A stretch of 64,000 nt of DNA from Myxococcus qinghaiensis (GTDB taxonomy: Bacteria > Myxococcota > Myxococcia > Myxococcales > Myxococcaceae), in contig NZ_JAKCFA010000023.1 in assembly GCF_024198215.1 (NCBI RefSeq), positions 124,001 to 188,000 of the forward strand, written 5' to 3'. A program made the translations under genes and the position numbers. This document shows positions 33,711-42,773 of the stretch, piece after piece. The stretch's first letter is position 1. Every line of letters starts with the position of its first letter. The notes beneath the pieces were generated by a model. The model was given only the letters and a program-made list of their open reading frames with translations, made no database searches and was not told the DNA's origin.

Positions 33711-35309
33711 ATGGTGCGTCACGTCATCGTCGTGGGAGCCGGACCGGGCGGACTGTCCGCCGCCATCAACCTGGCCGGGCAGGGCTTTCGAGTCACGGTG
33801 GTGGAGAAGGACCCGGTGCCGGGAGGTCGGATGAAGGGGCTGAAGCTCGGACCCCAGGGCGAGTATTCGCTCGATACCGGTCCTTCCATCCTCCAGCTCC
33901 CCGGGGTGCTGGAGCGCATCTTCGAGCGGGCGGGCCGGCGACTGGCGGACTACGTGAAGCTGGTCCCGCTGGACGTCAACACGCGGGTGCACTTCTGGGA
34001 CGGCACCCACCTGGACACCAGCCGTCACCCGGAGCGCATGGAGGCGGAGCTCGCCCGCTTCGGCCCCACCCAGGTGGAGGCGATGCGCCGGTGGCTCGCG
34101 GACGGCCGGGAGAAGTACGGCGTCGCGTACGAGAAGTTCATCTGCACGCACGCGGGCAGCCTGGGCTACTACGCGCCCTGGCGCCTGGCGCCCACGCTGC
34201 GCTTCAAGCCGTGGCAGACGCTGTACCGGCACCTGGACTCCTTCTTCCATGACGACCGGCTGACGTACGCGCTGGCGTACCCGTCGAAGTACCTGGGCCT
34301 GCACCCGACGACGTGCTCGTCGGTGTTCAGCGTGATTCCCTTCCTGGAGCTGGCCTTCGGCGTGTGGCACGTGGACGGCGGCTTCCGCGAGCTGGCGCGA
34401 GGGATGATGCGCTGCGCGCAGGATTTGGGCGCCACGTTCCGCATGGGCGCGCCGGTGGAGCGCGTGCGCGTGGAGGCGGGGCGCGTGGTGGGCGTGAAGC
34501 TTCAGGGCGGCGAGGTGCTGGACGCGGACGCGGTGGTGATGAACGCGGACCTGCCGTACGCGGCGACGCGGCTTGTGCCCGCCGAGGCGCGCGAGGGCTC
34601 GCGGCTGACGGACGCGGCGCTGGAGAAGGCGAAGTACTCGTGCAGCACCTTCATGGCGTACTACGGGCTGGACACGCGCTACGAAGACCTGCCGCACCAC
34701 CTCATCTATCTCTCGGAGGCCGCGCGGCGCACGGACCGCGACGCGCTGGAGGACCGGAGCGTCGACGTGGACGACCCGCCCTTCTACGTGTGCAACCCGT
34801 GCGTGACGGACCCGTCCGGCGCGCCGCAGGGACACTCCACGCTCTACGTGCTCGTGCCCACGCCCAACACCGCGCGCCCGGTGGACTGGGCCAAGACGCA
34901 GGCCACGCTGCGCGAGCGCATCCCCGACATGCTCGCGAAGGTGGGCCTGAAGGGCGTGCGGGAGCACATCCGCGAAGAGCGCTACTTCACCGCGGAGACG
35001 TGGCGGGACGACTTCAACGTGTTCCGTGGCGCCGTCTTCAATCTCTCTCACACGTGGCTGCAATTGGGGCCGCTGCGGCCCCGCGTGAAGAGTCCGGACG
35101 TGGAGGGCCTGTTCTGGGTGGGCGGAGGCACGCATCCAGGCAGCGGGCTGCTCACCATCATGGAGAGCGCCAACATCGCCGCGGACTATCTCAACCGCGA
35201 GGCGGGCCAGGGGCCGCTGCCGGGCTGGCCGTATGTACCGCCGCTCGACGACGCGACACGAAGCGCCTCGGGCCCGTCGGTGCAGGCGCCCCGGGCGCGC
35301 GCTGGCTGA
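33711..35309 (+). CDS. crtI: CrtI-family phytoene/carotenoid desaturase
   Basis: A 532-residue FAD-dependent desaturase or isomerase acting on carotenoid precursors at the membrane. The N-terminal dinucleotide motif VIVVGAGPGGLSAAINLAG is followed by VVEKDPVPGGRMKG and DTGPSILQLP. The C-terminal CrtI signature is present as GLFWVGGGTHPGSGLLTIMESA. The ATG at 33711 is only two bases from an AGGAG, so the GTG at 33714 may also initiate. It stands alone; no crtB, crtE or light-response regulator is adjacent, whereas myxobacterial carotenoid genes are often clustered. The precise substrate is unresolved. Confidence 0.88.
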   Translation: MVRHVIVVGAGPGGLSAAINLAGQGFRVTVVEKDPVPGGRMKGLKLGPQGEYSLDTGPSILQLPGVLERIFERAGRRLADYVKLVPLDVNTRVHFWDGTHLDTSRHPERMEAELARFGPTQVEAMRRWLADGREKYGVAYEKFICTHAGSLGYYAPWRLAPTLRFKPWQTLYRHLDSFFHDDRLTYALAYPSKYLGLHPTTCSSVFSVIPFLELAFGVWHVDGGFRELARGMMRCAQDLGATFRMGAPVERVRVEAGRVVGVKLQGGEVLDADAVVMNADLPYAATRLVPAEAREGSRLTDAALEKAKYSCSTFMAYYGLDTRYEDLPHHLIYLSEAARRTDRDALEDRSVDVDDPPFYVCNPCVTDPSGAPQGHSTLYVLVPTPNTARPVDWAKTQATLRERIPDMLAKVGLKGVREHIREERYFTAETWRDDFNVFRGAVFNLSHTWLQLGPLRPRVKSPDVEGLFWVGGGTHPGSGLLTIMESANIAADYLNREAGQGPLPGWPYVPPLDDATRSASGPSVQAPRARAG

Positions 35310-35402
35310 GCCTCCCTCCCCTCCGTGCGGTCGCCGGGCCCGGCTCGCGTGGCGGCGTGACGGATGCGAAGCTGTCACCCTGTCCCTGGAGGTCGCGAGA
35401 GC

Positions 35403-36260
35403 ATGCCCTTCTTCATCCCGTTCGCGGTGGGTGGCCTGGTGCTGACGGCGCTGGGGCTCGGCGTGAAGCGGGCCTTCGATGAGGGCCTGATGGGACCTCC
35501 TGACCCACCGGAGGTCCGCGCGGCGAAGCAGCGGCACGCGGCGGCGCTGGGGGCGCTCAAGTCCGCCCGGCTGGGGGTGCGGGACACCATGGCCTCGCTC
35601 GGCGAGCGGCAGGCCAGGGCGAAGGCGCACGTCGTGGAGCCGCTGCGCGGCCTGCTGGCGCGGCTGGAGCGGTGGGAGCACGCGCGGCGCGAGGACGTCC
35701 TCCCGCCGGAGGCCCTGGCCGCGCTGGAGGCGCTGCCTCCCGAGCCCGTGTCCCGAGGGACGCGGCGCGCGTGGCCGCTCTTCGGCGCGGGGGCGACGGC
35801 GCCTTCGGAGCTGGTGCCGGTGCTGGAGTGGCTGGAGCGGGGCTGGCTTCAGGAGGACGCGGTGCCGGTGGTGCTGGATGGGACGTCGCTGTTCGACGCC
35901 GCGGCACCCTGGGCCACCTCGCCCGCGCCGGACACGGTGGAGGCGCGCGTGCGAGGCCTGGATGACCGCGCGGCGATGCTGACGCGGGCCACGACCTTCC
36001 TGGAGGAATTGCTCACGCGCCTGGCCACGCTCGACGCGCGCGTGGGAGTGCTCCAGGGGCGCGCGGAGGTCCAGCTGACCTACCTGGACGCGGCGAGCTT
36101 CGAGGAGGGCGGCGCGGAGCCTCGCGAGCGGCTGTCACGCCTGGGCGTGCTCGCGGGGCGCCTGGTGGTGCTGCTGTGCGCGCCGGTGCTGTCGTCGGAG
36201 GGGAGGCTCGTGCCGGAGCCTCCCGTGTCACCCGAGGAAGCGTCGCTGGCTCAGACGTAG
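35403..36260 (+). CDS. Membrane-anchored coiled-coil protein of unknown function
   Basis: About 285 residues from ATG at 35403. One N-terminal hydrophobic segment (FIPFAVGGLVLTALGLGV) anchors a mostly helical cytoplasmic region, Ala/Glu/Arg/Leu-rich and likely to be coiled-coil at about 40-100 and 185-230. No known domain was recognised. Its last 10 bp overlap the 3' end of the convergent chemoreceptor gene. Confidence 0.7.
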   Translation: MPFFIPFAVGGLVLTALGLGVKRAFDEGLMGPPDPPEVRAAKQRHAAALGALKSARLGVRDTMASLGERQARAKAHVVEPLRGLLARLERWEHARREDVLPPEALAALEALPPEPVSRGTRRAWPLFGAGATAPSELVPVLEWLERGWLQEDAVPVVLDGTSLFDAAAPWATSPAPDTVEARVRGLDDRAAMLTRATTFLEELLTRLATLDARVGVLQGRAEVQLTYLDAASFEEGGAEPRERLSRLGVLAGRLVVLLCAPVLSSEGRLVPEPPVSPEEASLAQT

Positions 36261-38026
36261 CGCTGCGCGAGCTGGGACACCTGGCCCGTGGCGTGGGTGA
36301 CGGCGACGGCGGCCTGCTGCGTGGTGTCCAGGTGGCGCAGGGTGTCCGTCGTCAGCTCGTCCAGCTCGCGCACGGCGGCGAAGAGCTGGTCCACGCCCTG
36401 GTGCTGCTGGGCCACGGCCTCGGCGATTTGACGCACGGCGGACGCGGACTCTCGCGACAGCGTGGCCAACTCGCGCAGCCGCTCTCCGCTGTTGCGCAGC
36501 GGCGTCAGCGCCGTCTCCACGCCCGCGGCGCCCTTGTTCGTCATCTCCGTGGCCTCGGTGGCGGCGGAGGCCATCGTCTCCAGCAGGCCGCGCACCTGGT
36601 TGGTGGCCTGGACGGACTGGTCCGCCAGCTCGCGCATCTGCCGCGCCACCACGCCAAAGCCCTTGCCGTGCTCGCCCGCGCGCGTCGCTTCGATGGCCGC
36701 GTTGATGGCCAGCATGTGCGACTGGTCCGCCAGCGCCTTCACCACCTCCGACACGCGGCCCACCTCGCGGGCGCGCTGCTCCAGGTCCATCATCTGCTCG
36801 TGCAGCCCGTCCGCGATGTCGCGGATGGAGGCGAGCCCCTTCTCCGTGCCGAGCAGGGACTCCTCGCCCAGCCGGCCCACGGCCGCGGCGCGCTCGGCGA
36901 CCTGGAGGATGCTGGTGGCTCGCGAGGCCGCCACGTGTGACGCCTGCTGGATTTCCTGCGCGGTGGCGCGCGCCTGATGCAGCGCCGCGGCCTGGCGCGA
37001 CAGCGTCTGGTTCTGCTGGCTGCTCGCCTCCGACAGCCGCGTGCCGGCCTGGGCCAGGTCACCCGCCGAGGAGCGCAGCGAGCGCGGCAGCTCCTGGAGA
37101 CGCTGGTAGAGCTGCCACGTCGTCGCGGCCAGGTCTCCCAGCTCGTCCGTGGACACCCAGCGCGGCGGCGCGGCGCGGCCTTCCACCAGCGCCTCCAGCG
37201 ACGCCCCCACCGCCCGCGAGCCCTTGGCCAGCCTTCGCGCGGCCCACGCCGCCGTGAGGATGGAGCCCAGCGCCGCGTAGCCACCGAACATGACGACGGG
37301 CAGCACCAAATCCCTTTGCAGCGGCGCCACCGTGGCGCGCACGCGGTCCGCCGACGCGGCCTGGCCTCGCGACGCGATGTCCGTCGCCAGCTCGCCCAGC
37401 TCCCGCTCGATGCGCAGGTGCAGCGTGACGATGCTCGTCAGACACGTGACGAGCAGCGCGGACACGACGGTGGCGGGCAGGAGCCACAGCTGTCGGGGCG
37501 CGAAGCCGTCGCCCGCGGGCCGGCTGCTGGGCGCCTTCTGGTACGCGTCCAGCACGGTGGGCATCAGCACCTGCTCATAGAGCATGTACAACAGCGGGCT
37601 GCTGAACAGGCCCGCGCTCATCGACACCGCCACGCCCACCGGCACCACCGACAGGGGCCGGTCCAACAGGAGCGCCACGCCGCCGTTGAAGAGCACCCCG
37701 CCGATGAACCACGACACCATCGACTCGCCGAACGCCAGCGTGGAGGGGATGCGGATCAACCGCTCCACGCGCTGCTTTCCCTGCGAGGCCATGGCGCGCT
37801 TCAACAGCCACGGCAGCACGAGCATCGGCTGCGCCACCGCGCACAACCCCAGCACCAGCGGGGTGATGACTCCCAGCAGGATGCGCGTCGCGCGCGGTCC
37901 CTCCAGTGAGAGCAATTGCATGTCCACGTACAGGGCCGGACAGAAGGCCACCGTCGTGATGAGGGACCGCAACATGTACATCCGCCAGAACAGCGCGCCA
38001 GGGGTCGGAAGCGGAGGAGTAGACAT
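36251..38026 (-). CDS. Methyl-accepting chemotaxis protein with multi-pass membrane sensor
   Basis: About 591 residues from ATG at 38026. The N-terminal third has six or so hydrophobic segments and no large periplasmic domain, so sensing is probably within the membrane. A short HAMP-like stretch and a long coiled-coil follow, with the conserved signalling tip EATRAGEHGKGFGVVARQM. No che genes are adjacent, so it must feed an array encoded elsewhere, perhaps the operon at 1-10 kb. An upstream in-frame ATG at 38089 would add 21 Arg/Ser-rich residues and is less likely. Confidence 0.9.
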   Translation of the reverse strand: MSTPPLPTPGALFWRMYMLRSLITTVAFCPALYVDMQLLSLEGPRATRILLGVITPLVLGLCAVAQPMLVLPWLLKRAMASQGKQRVERLIRIPSTLAFGESMVSWFIGGVLFNGGVALLLDRPLSVVPVGVAVSMSAGLFSSPLLYMLYEQVLMPTVLDAYQKAPSSRPAGDGFAPRQLWLLPATVVSALLVTCLTSIVTLHLRIERELGELATDIASRGQAASADRVRATVAPLQRDLVLPVVMFGGYAALGSILTAAWAARRLAKGSRAVGASLEALVEGRAAPPRWVSTDELGDLAATTWQLYQRLQELPRSLRSSAGDLAQAGTRLSEASSQQNQTLSRQAAALHQARATAQEIQQASHVAASRATSILQVAERAAAVGRLGEESLLGTEKGLASIRDIADGLHEQMMDLEQRAREVGRVSEVVKALADQSHMLAINAAIEATRAGEHGKGFGVVARQMRELADQSVQATNQVRGLLETMASAATEATEMTNKGAAGVETALTPLRNSGERLRELATLSRESASAVRQIAEAVAQQHQGVDQLFAAVRELDELTTDTLRHLDTTQQAAVAVTHATGQVSQLAQRYV

Positions 38027-38374
38027 CGGGAAGCAGTGACTCCGGGGTGGCAGTGACCTGAGCGTGCGGGCCGGCGCGCTCTGCGTCAACGTCCCGTTTC
38101 AGCCTGAGAGGAGGATTCCAACCAGGTAGCGTGTCTGCCTGGCCGTCAGGACCACGTTGGAACCCTACCCGCAGTCTATCTGCATGTCAGGCAATTCCAG
38201 GAAAATTATGGGATTACCACCCGATGAGAGAGGAAGGCCTGACACCGGCACCTACACGCCTTCCGCCGCTTCCAGGGCAGGCGAGCGTCTTCCCTCCGCC
38301 TGCACGCCTACGCCGGGGTGTTCACACTCACACCACAACGGCTCTCAGGAGCTCACAGCCAAAGGAGACGCGTC

Positions 38375-38566
38375 ATGGGTGAGTTGATCGACAAGGCCAA
38401 GGGCAAGATCAAGGAGACCGTGGGCGCCGCGACGGGCGACCGCTCGCTGGAGGCCGAAGGCAAGGTCGACACGGCGAAGGGCCACGCCAAGGAGAAGGTC
38501 GAGGACGCCAAGCGTGCGGTCCGGGACGCGGTGGACGACAACAAGCCTCGCCGCGATGAGCCCTAG
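38375..38566 (+). CDS. CsbD-family stress protein
   Basis: A 63-residue, highly charged helical protein with the CsbD pattern: DKAKGKIKETVGAATGD followed by LEAEGKVDTAKGHAKEKVED. The ATG at 38375 follows AAGGAG. CsbD-like proteins are induced by general stress in many bacteria but their molecular role is unknown. About 285 bp of non-coding, somewhat AT-richer DNA (38090-38374) precedes it and probably holds its promoter. Confidence 0.88.
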   Translation: MGELIDKAKGKIKETVGAATGDRSLEAEGKVDTAKGHAKEKVEDAKRAVRDAVDDNKPRRDEP

Positions 38567-38641
38567 TCCGCTGTCACGAAGATGAAGCTGACGGTCGGGT
38601 CGCGGGGCATGCCCTCGCGGCCCGTCGCCGTCGTCGCCGCC

Positions 38642-38800
38642 CTAACGCTTCACCGCGGGCGGACACGCCACTTCAAGAAACGTCGTGGTCTTCCCACTGA
38701 GCATCACCCACAAGCAGCGCAGCACACAGCCCGCGCCGAACTCTCGGTAGATGAGACCCAGATTGGTGACCACCTCTCTGCTGGTGATGACCCCTCGCAT
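38642..38800 (-). CDS. Small hypothetical protein (52 residues)
   Basis: A short gene from ATG at 38800, immediately preceded by a good ribosome site (GGGGGAGGG about five bases upstream). It encodes MRGVITSREVVTNLGLIYRE, continues with FGAGCVLRCLWVMLSGKTTT and ends in a Pro/Lys/Arg tail. The composition looks like a real amphipathic protein rather than a GC-rich shadow ORF: few Arg/Pro/Ala runs and balanced hydrophobics. No domain recognised. Confidence 0.5.
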   Translation of the reverse strand: MRGVITSREVVTNLGLIYREFGAGCVLRCLWVMLSGKTTTFLEVACPPAVKR

Positions 38801-39464
38801 TGGCCCTCCCCCTTCTGCTGCATCCCGTCCGTCCCGCCACCTCACCGCGCTGCCGCCGCACCCCTTCTGCAAACCCCTGGCCGTCGTTCGCGCGGCCCGC
38901 AGGCGTCGCTCTGTTGCTCTGCGGACGTGCCAAGCGGGCCAATCCTCAGATCGAGGCGCGGGCCCCTCGCGGCTCACGGGAGATACGGACACCCGCTGCC
39001 TGGAGTTTTTTCAGGGAGGCCGTCCACCGTGCGACGCACCGCTCCTTCCCGCGCGCAGCGGGAGCTCGCACCCTCGCCACCCTTCATGACGTCGCGCCCT
39101 CGTTGAGCGCGGTGTCGTGCTCCACCCTCACCCAGGTCTGAGTCGAGCAGGCGCGACTGTCAGCGCCTGAGACGCCGGGGCATGCGCCAGGCGCACGACG
39201 TCCAGGCCGGAGGGCGCGGAGGACGCGCGAGGACAGGAGGGCTTCATCGACTGCTCGGGCATACGGCGTCCCCGGAGCCTGGGTGGCATTTGAGCGCGTC
39301 GGCCTGAATCTTCGGTTCGAGGACTGGGATGTCGCCGCGAGTCAGCAGCGGCGGACCGACGAGCAACGGCTCGCCCAGGTCGTGTCGGGTGCATGGGATG
39401 GCGTGTCACCGCCCCACGGCGCCGACACTAAAGAAGTGAGGACAGACGAAAGGAGGGTCTCGCG
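38801..39464. other. Gene-poor intergenic region
   Basis: About 660 bp between the small minus-strand gene and the universal stress gene. The open frames here are Arg/Pro/Ser-rich shadows without ribosome sites. I see no tRNA, repeat or convincing hairpin. The last 40 bp contain the strong AAAGGAGGG ribosome site of the next gene. Confidence 0.5.
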
Positions 39465-40412
39465 ATGAGGCAGCACGAGCTGACCCGGATGGCCATTCCC
39501 TTGGCGTCGTCCCAGGGGCCCTTCCGAGGACCCCGGGGCATGACACGCCTGGTGGTGGCGACGGACTTTTCATTGCGCTCCGAGCTGGCGCTGGCGCGTG
39601 CGCTGCGGTTGCCGCTGGGGCAGGGCGCTTCCTTCACGTTGCTGCACGCGGGGCCCCTGTTGGAGGGCACCCCCGCGGGAGGCGTCGTGGCGGGAGAGCG
39701 CTGTCTGCGCAAGGCGGTGAGCGCGGTGGGTCGTCGGCTGCGGCAGCGGCCGGACGTGACGGTGCACGAGGAGCTGCGGCGGGGAGACGCGGTGGATGCG
39801 GCGGTGGCGGTGGCGCGCGAGCGGGGCGCGGAGCTGGTGGTGCTGGGCGGCGTGCACGTGACGACGCCGGGGCGGGAGCTGGGGGAGCGCTCGACGGTGC
39901 GGCGCATGGTGAGGCGGCTGGACACGTCGGTGCTGACGGTGTTGCCGCATCCGGCGCGGCCGTATGCGAACCCGCTGGTGGCGGTGGACTTCTCGCGCGA
40001 GTCCCGGAGGGCGCTGGAGCTGACGTTGCGGTTGTGCCCCCTGACGCCCGTGGAGGTGCTGCACGTGGTGGACACCCGCGCGGACGAAGCGGCGCTGCGC
40101 GAGCGGGGGGCGTCCCCGGAGCGCTTCCTCGTCCTTCAGCGGGAGCGGGAGGACGCCGCGAGGGTGGCGCTCGCCCGCTTCCTGGCTCCCTACCGGGAGA
40201 CGGGGCGCGAGCTGGAAGCCCGGCTGCGGGGAGGAGAGCCGGGGGAGAGCATCCTCGCGCACGCGGCGGAGCTGGGCACGGACCTGCTGGCGCTGGCGGG
40301 CTCGGGCCCGGGCTCAGGAGAAGGGTGCGGCGTCTCGCTGGCGGAGCGGGTGCTGGCGAGGTCCTCGTGCGACGTGCTGGTGTCCCGGCACGAAGGACAC
40401 GCGGTGTCGTGA
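39465..40412 (+). CDS. Tandem universal stress protein
   Basis: A 315-residue protein with two UspA domains (about 25-165 and 170-310). Each has the ATD/AVDFS opening strand (VVATDFSLRSELAL and VAVDFSRESRRALEL). The glycine-rich ATP-binding loop near each C-terminus is only partly conserved (VVLGGVHVTTPG and LALAGSGPGSGEG). Such proteins bind ATP or act as stress adaptors in the cytoplasm. The ATG at 39465 has an excellent AAAGGAGGG site. It is followed after 43 bp by an ABC exporter. Confidence 0.88.
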   Translation: MRQHELTRMAIPLASSQGPFRGPRGMTRLVVATDFSLRSELALARALRLPLGQGASFTLLHAGPLLEGTPAGGVVAGERCLRKAVSAVGRRLRQRPDVTVHEELRRGDAVDAAVAVARERGAELVVLGGVHVTTPGRELGERSTVRRMVRRLDTSVLTVLPHPARPYANPLVAVDFSRESRRALELTLRLCPLTPVEVLHVVDTRADEAALRERGASPERFLVLQREREDAARVALARFLAPYRETGRELEARLRGGEPGESILAHAAELGTDLLALAGSGPGSGEGCGVSLAERVLARSSCDVLVSRHEGHAVS

Positions 40413-40433
40413 GGGGCCAAGCGCGCGGACGCC

Positions 40434-40454
40434 GGGCGCGTTATGAACGCGCCC
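40434..40454. promoter_or_regulatory. Perfect hairpin abutting the ABC transporter start
   Basis: A perfect 9-bp inverted repeat, GGGCGCGTT-ATG-AACGCGCCC, ends one base before the GTG start of the ABC transporter and begins 21 bp after the stress-protein stop. It could be a terminator for the upstream gene, a structure limiting initiation of the exporter, or an operator. The loop ATG opens a 10-codon frame overlapping the exporter start. Confidence 0.5.
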
Positions 40455-40455
40455 T

Positions 40456-42318
40456 GTGTCTCCTCGTCCTCTTGATTCCACGCCCCCCGCGAAGCCCTCT
40501 CTCAAGGAACGCCTGAAGGGCGCCGGAAGCCTGTTCCGGCAGCTCCCTGGCACCTTCCACCTCTTCTGGCGGGCGAGCCCTCGGGGGGCGGTGTTGCTGG
40601 GCGCCCTGACGCTGGTGGCGGCGGTGATGCCGGCGGCCATCGCCTGGGTGGGCAAGCTGATTGTGGACGCGGTGGTGGCGTCCGCGCAGGGCTCGGCGGA
40701 GGCGCACTCGCGCGTCTACGGCCTGGTGGGGTTGGAGTTCGGGTTGATGCTCGGCGCGGGCGTGGTGGAGCGGGGCCTCACGCTGACGCGGGAGCTGTTG
40801 CGCGCCAACCTGGGCAACCTGCTCAACGAGCAGATTCTCCAGAAGGCGCTGGCGCTGGAGCTGCGGCACTTCGAGGACTCGGACACCTACGACAAGATGC
40901 AGAACGCGCGGCGCGAGGCGAGCAGCCGGCCGCTGTCGCTGGTGATGCAGGCGTTCTCCATCGTCCGCAACGCGATTACGTTGTCCACCTTCGCGGCGCT
41001 GTTGATTGCGCTGTCTCCGTGGAGCGTCGTCGTGCTGGTGGCGGCGTCGATTCCGGCGTTCATCGCGGAGGCGCGGCTGGCGATGGCGGGCTTCAGGCTC
41101 TACTCGTGGCGTGCGCCGGAGGGGCGCAAGCTGAACTACCTGGAGTGGATCCTCACGCGCGACAGCCACGTGAAGGAGGTGAAGCTCTTCGGGTTGGGGG
41201 AGTTGGTGCTGGGGCGCTACCGGGAGCTGTTCCGGAAGTTCTTCGCGGAGGACCGGGCGCTGGCCTTCAAGCGGATGGCGTGGGGGTTGGGGTTGGGTCT
41301 GCTGTCGCTGGCGGCCTTCTATGGCTGCTATCTGTTCGTCGCGGGGAAGGCGGCGGACGGGGCCATCAGCGTGGGCGACATGGTGCTGTACCTGGGGGTG
41401 TTCCGGCAGGGGCAGGCGGCGTTCCAGGGCATCCTGACGAGCGTGGGCTCCATGTACGAGGACGCGCTCTTCATGAGCAATCTCTTCACGTACCTGGAGA
41501 TTCCGACGGGCGCCGAGACGGCCCGGGTGACGCCGGCGAAGTCACCGCCGCGCGGGCCCACCAATCACATCGAGCTGCGCGACGTGTCCTTCCGCTATCC
41601 GGGGAAGGAGGCGTGGGCGCTCAGGCACGTGTCGTTGACGCTGCGGCCGGGACAGAAGCTGGCGCTGGTGGGGGAGAACGGGGCGGGGAAGAGCACGTTG
41701 TTGAAGCTGCTGTTGCGGCTGTACGAGCCGACGGAGGGGGCCATCCTCTACGGGGGCGTGGACATCCGGGACATGGAGGTGGGGGATTTGCGCAGCCGCT
41801 TCGGGGCGGTGTTCCAGGACTTCGTGCGCTACCAGTTCAACGTGGCGGAGAACATCGGGTTGGGGCACGTGCCGGCGCTGGAGGACCGGGGCCGCATCGT
41901 GAAGGCGGCGGAGCAGGGTGGGGCGAGCGGGGTGATTGAGACGCTGCCCAGCCAGTACGACACGATGCTGGGCGGGTGGTTCGAGAAGGGGCAGGAGCTG
42001 TCGGCGGGGCAGTGGCAGAAGCTGGCGGTGGCGAGAGCGTTCATGCGTGACGACGCGGAGGTGCTGATTCTGGACGAGCCCACGGCGAGCATCGACGCGG
42101 AGGCGGAGCACGCGTTGTTCGAGCGCTTCCAGGCGCTGGCGGCGGACCGGATGGCGATTGTGATTTCGCACCGCTTCTCCACGGTGCGGATGGCGGACCA
42201 GATTGCGGTGCTGCACAACGGCGGCGTGGACGAACTGGGCAGCCACGACGCGCTGATGGCGAAGGACGGGCGCTACGCGCACCTGTTCCGCTTGCAGGCG
42301 CGCGGCTACCAGACCTGA
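40456..42318 (+). CDS. ABC exporter, fused permease and ATPase
   Basis: A 620-residue half-transporter. Residues about 40-335 are a six-helix ABC membrane domain. Residues 355-600 are the nucleotide-binding domain, with Walker A GENGAGKST, Q-loop VFQDFVRY, signature LSAGQ (normally LSGGQ), Walker B VLILDEPTA and the His switch ISHRF. It exports an unknown substrate, probably lipid, peptide or drug, as a homodimer. The start is GTG at 40456 with no visible ribosome site and a hairpin immediately upstream. Coupling to the preceding stress gene is uncertain. Confidence 0.9.
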   Translation: MSPRPLDSTPPAKPSLKERLKGAGSLFRQLPGTFHLFWRASPRGAVLLGALTLVAAVMPAAIAWVGKLIVDAVVASAQGSAEAHSRVYGLVGLEFGLMLGAGVVERGLTLTRELLRANLGNLLNEQILQKALALELRHFEDSDTYDKMQNARREASSRPLSLVMQAFSIVRNAITLSTFAALLIALSPWSVVVLVAASIPAFIAEARLAMAGFRLYSWRAPEGRKLNYLEWILTRDSHVKEVKLFGLGELVLGRYRELFRKFFAEDRALAFKRMAWGLGLGLLSLAAFYGCYLFVAGKAADGAISVGDMVLYLGVFRQGQAAFQGILTSVGSMYEDALFMSNLFTYLEIPTGAETARVTPAKSPPRGPTNHIELRDVSFRYPGKEAWALRHVSLTLRPGQKLALVGENGAGKSTLLKLLLRLYEPTEGAILYGGVDIRDMEVGDLRSRFGAVFQDFVRYQFNVAENIGLGHVPALEDRGRIVKAAEQGGASGVIETLPSQYDTMLGGWFEKGQELSAGQWQKLAVARAFMRDDAEVLILDEPTASIDAEAEHALFERFQALAADRMAIVISHRFSTVRMADQIAVLHNGGVDELGSHDALMAKDGRYAHLFRLQARGYQT

Positions 42319-42405
42319 GGCAAGGCGCTTCAGCCCCGCTCGCCGCGCAGTCGCTCCAGCTCCGCGAGGGCCTCGGCCAGGCGACGTCCACTCCGAGGCC
42401 CGACT

Positions 42406-42681
42406 TCAGGGCGAGGGCGGCTGGTCAGGTCCCCCGGCGTGGCGCTGGCGCTTCTCGCGTGCCTTGTCCAGGCGGAAGAGCACGAAACCCAGGGCGAAGA
42501 ACACCGCGGCGAACGAGACGCCCCCGCCAATGAAGCCGCCGACGAAGCCACCGAGCCCACGCACGGCGCCTCCAACGAAGCCGTCGAGCCCCCAGATGGG
42601 CTCCGAGGTGATGCCCCACACGGCGCCAGCGATGCCGCCGAGGGTGGCGCCAGCGAGGAGGACGGGCTCGATGAGGTTCAT
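42406..42681 (-). CDS. Small glycine-rich membrane protein
   Basis: A 91-residue protein from ATG at 42681 with a GAGGAAG site. A glycine-rich hydrophobic region with GGIAGAVWGI, GFVGGAVRGLGGFVGGFIGG and AAVFFALGFVLF forms two or three membrane segments, followed by a charged tail. No family recognised. It is read away from the DJ-1/PfpI gene on the same strand, with a 92-bp gap. Confidence 0.65.
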   Translation of the reverse strand: MNLIEPVLLAGATLGGIAGAVWGITSEPIWGLDGFVGGAVRGLGGFVGGFIGGGVSFAAVFFALGFVLFRLDKAREKRQRHAGGPDQPPSP

Positions 42682-42773
42682 CGTCTTCCTCGTGCGCGGT
42701 GGGAGGAGCGGTGCTCCCACCATTGAAGCACATGGGCTCGGAAGCCGCCTGGGGACACTGTCCGCGCGAGGGC

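Noticed and set aside
39128..39468. Short frames before the universal stress gene
   Set aside because: They lack ribosome sites and plausible protein composition.
42330..42405. Helical-looking tail (ALAELERLRGERG) after the small membrane gene on the minus strand
   Set aside because: It is in another frame with no start of its own; too short to distinguish a remnant from chance.
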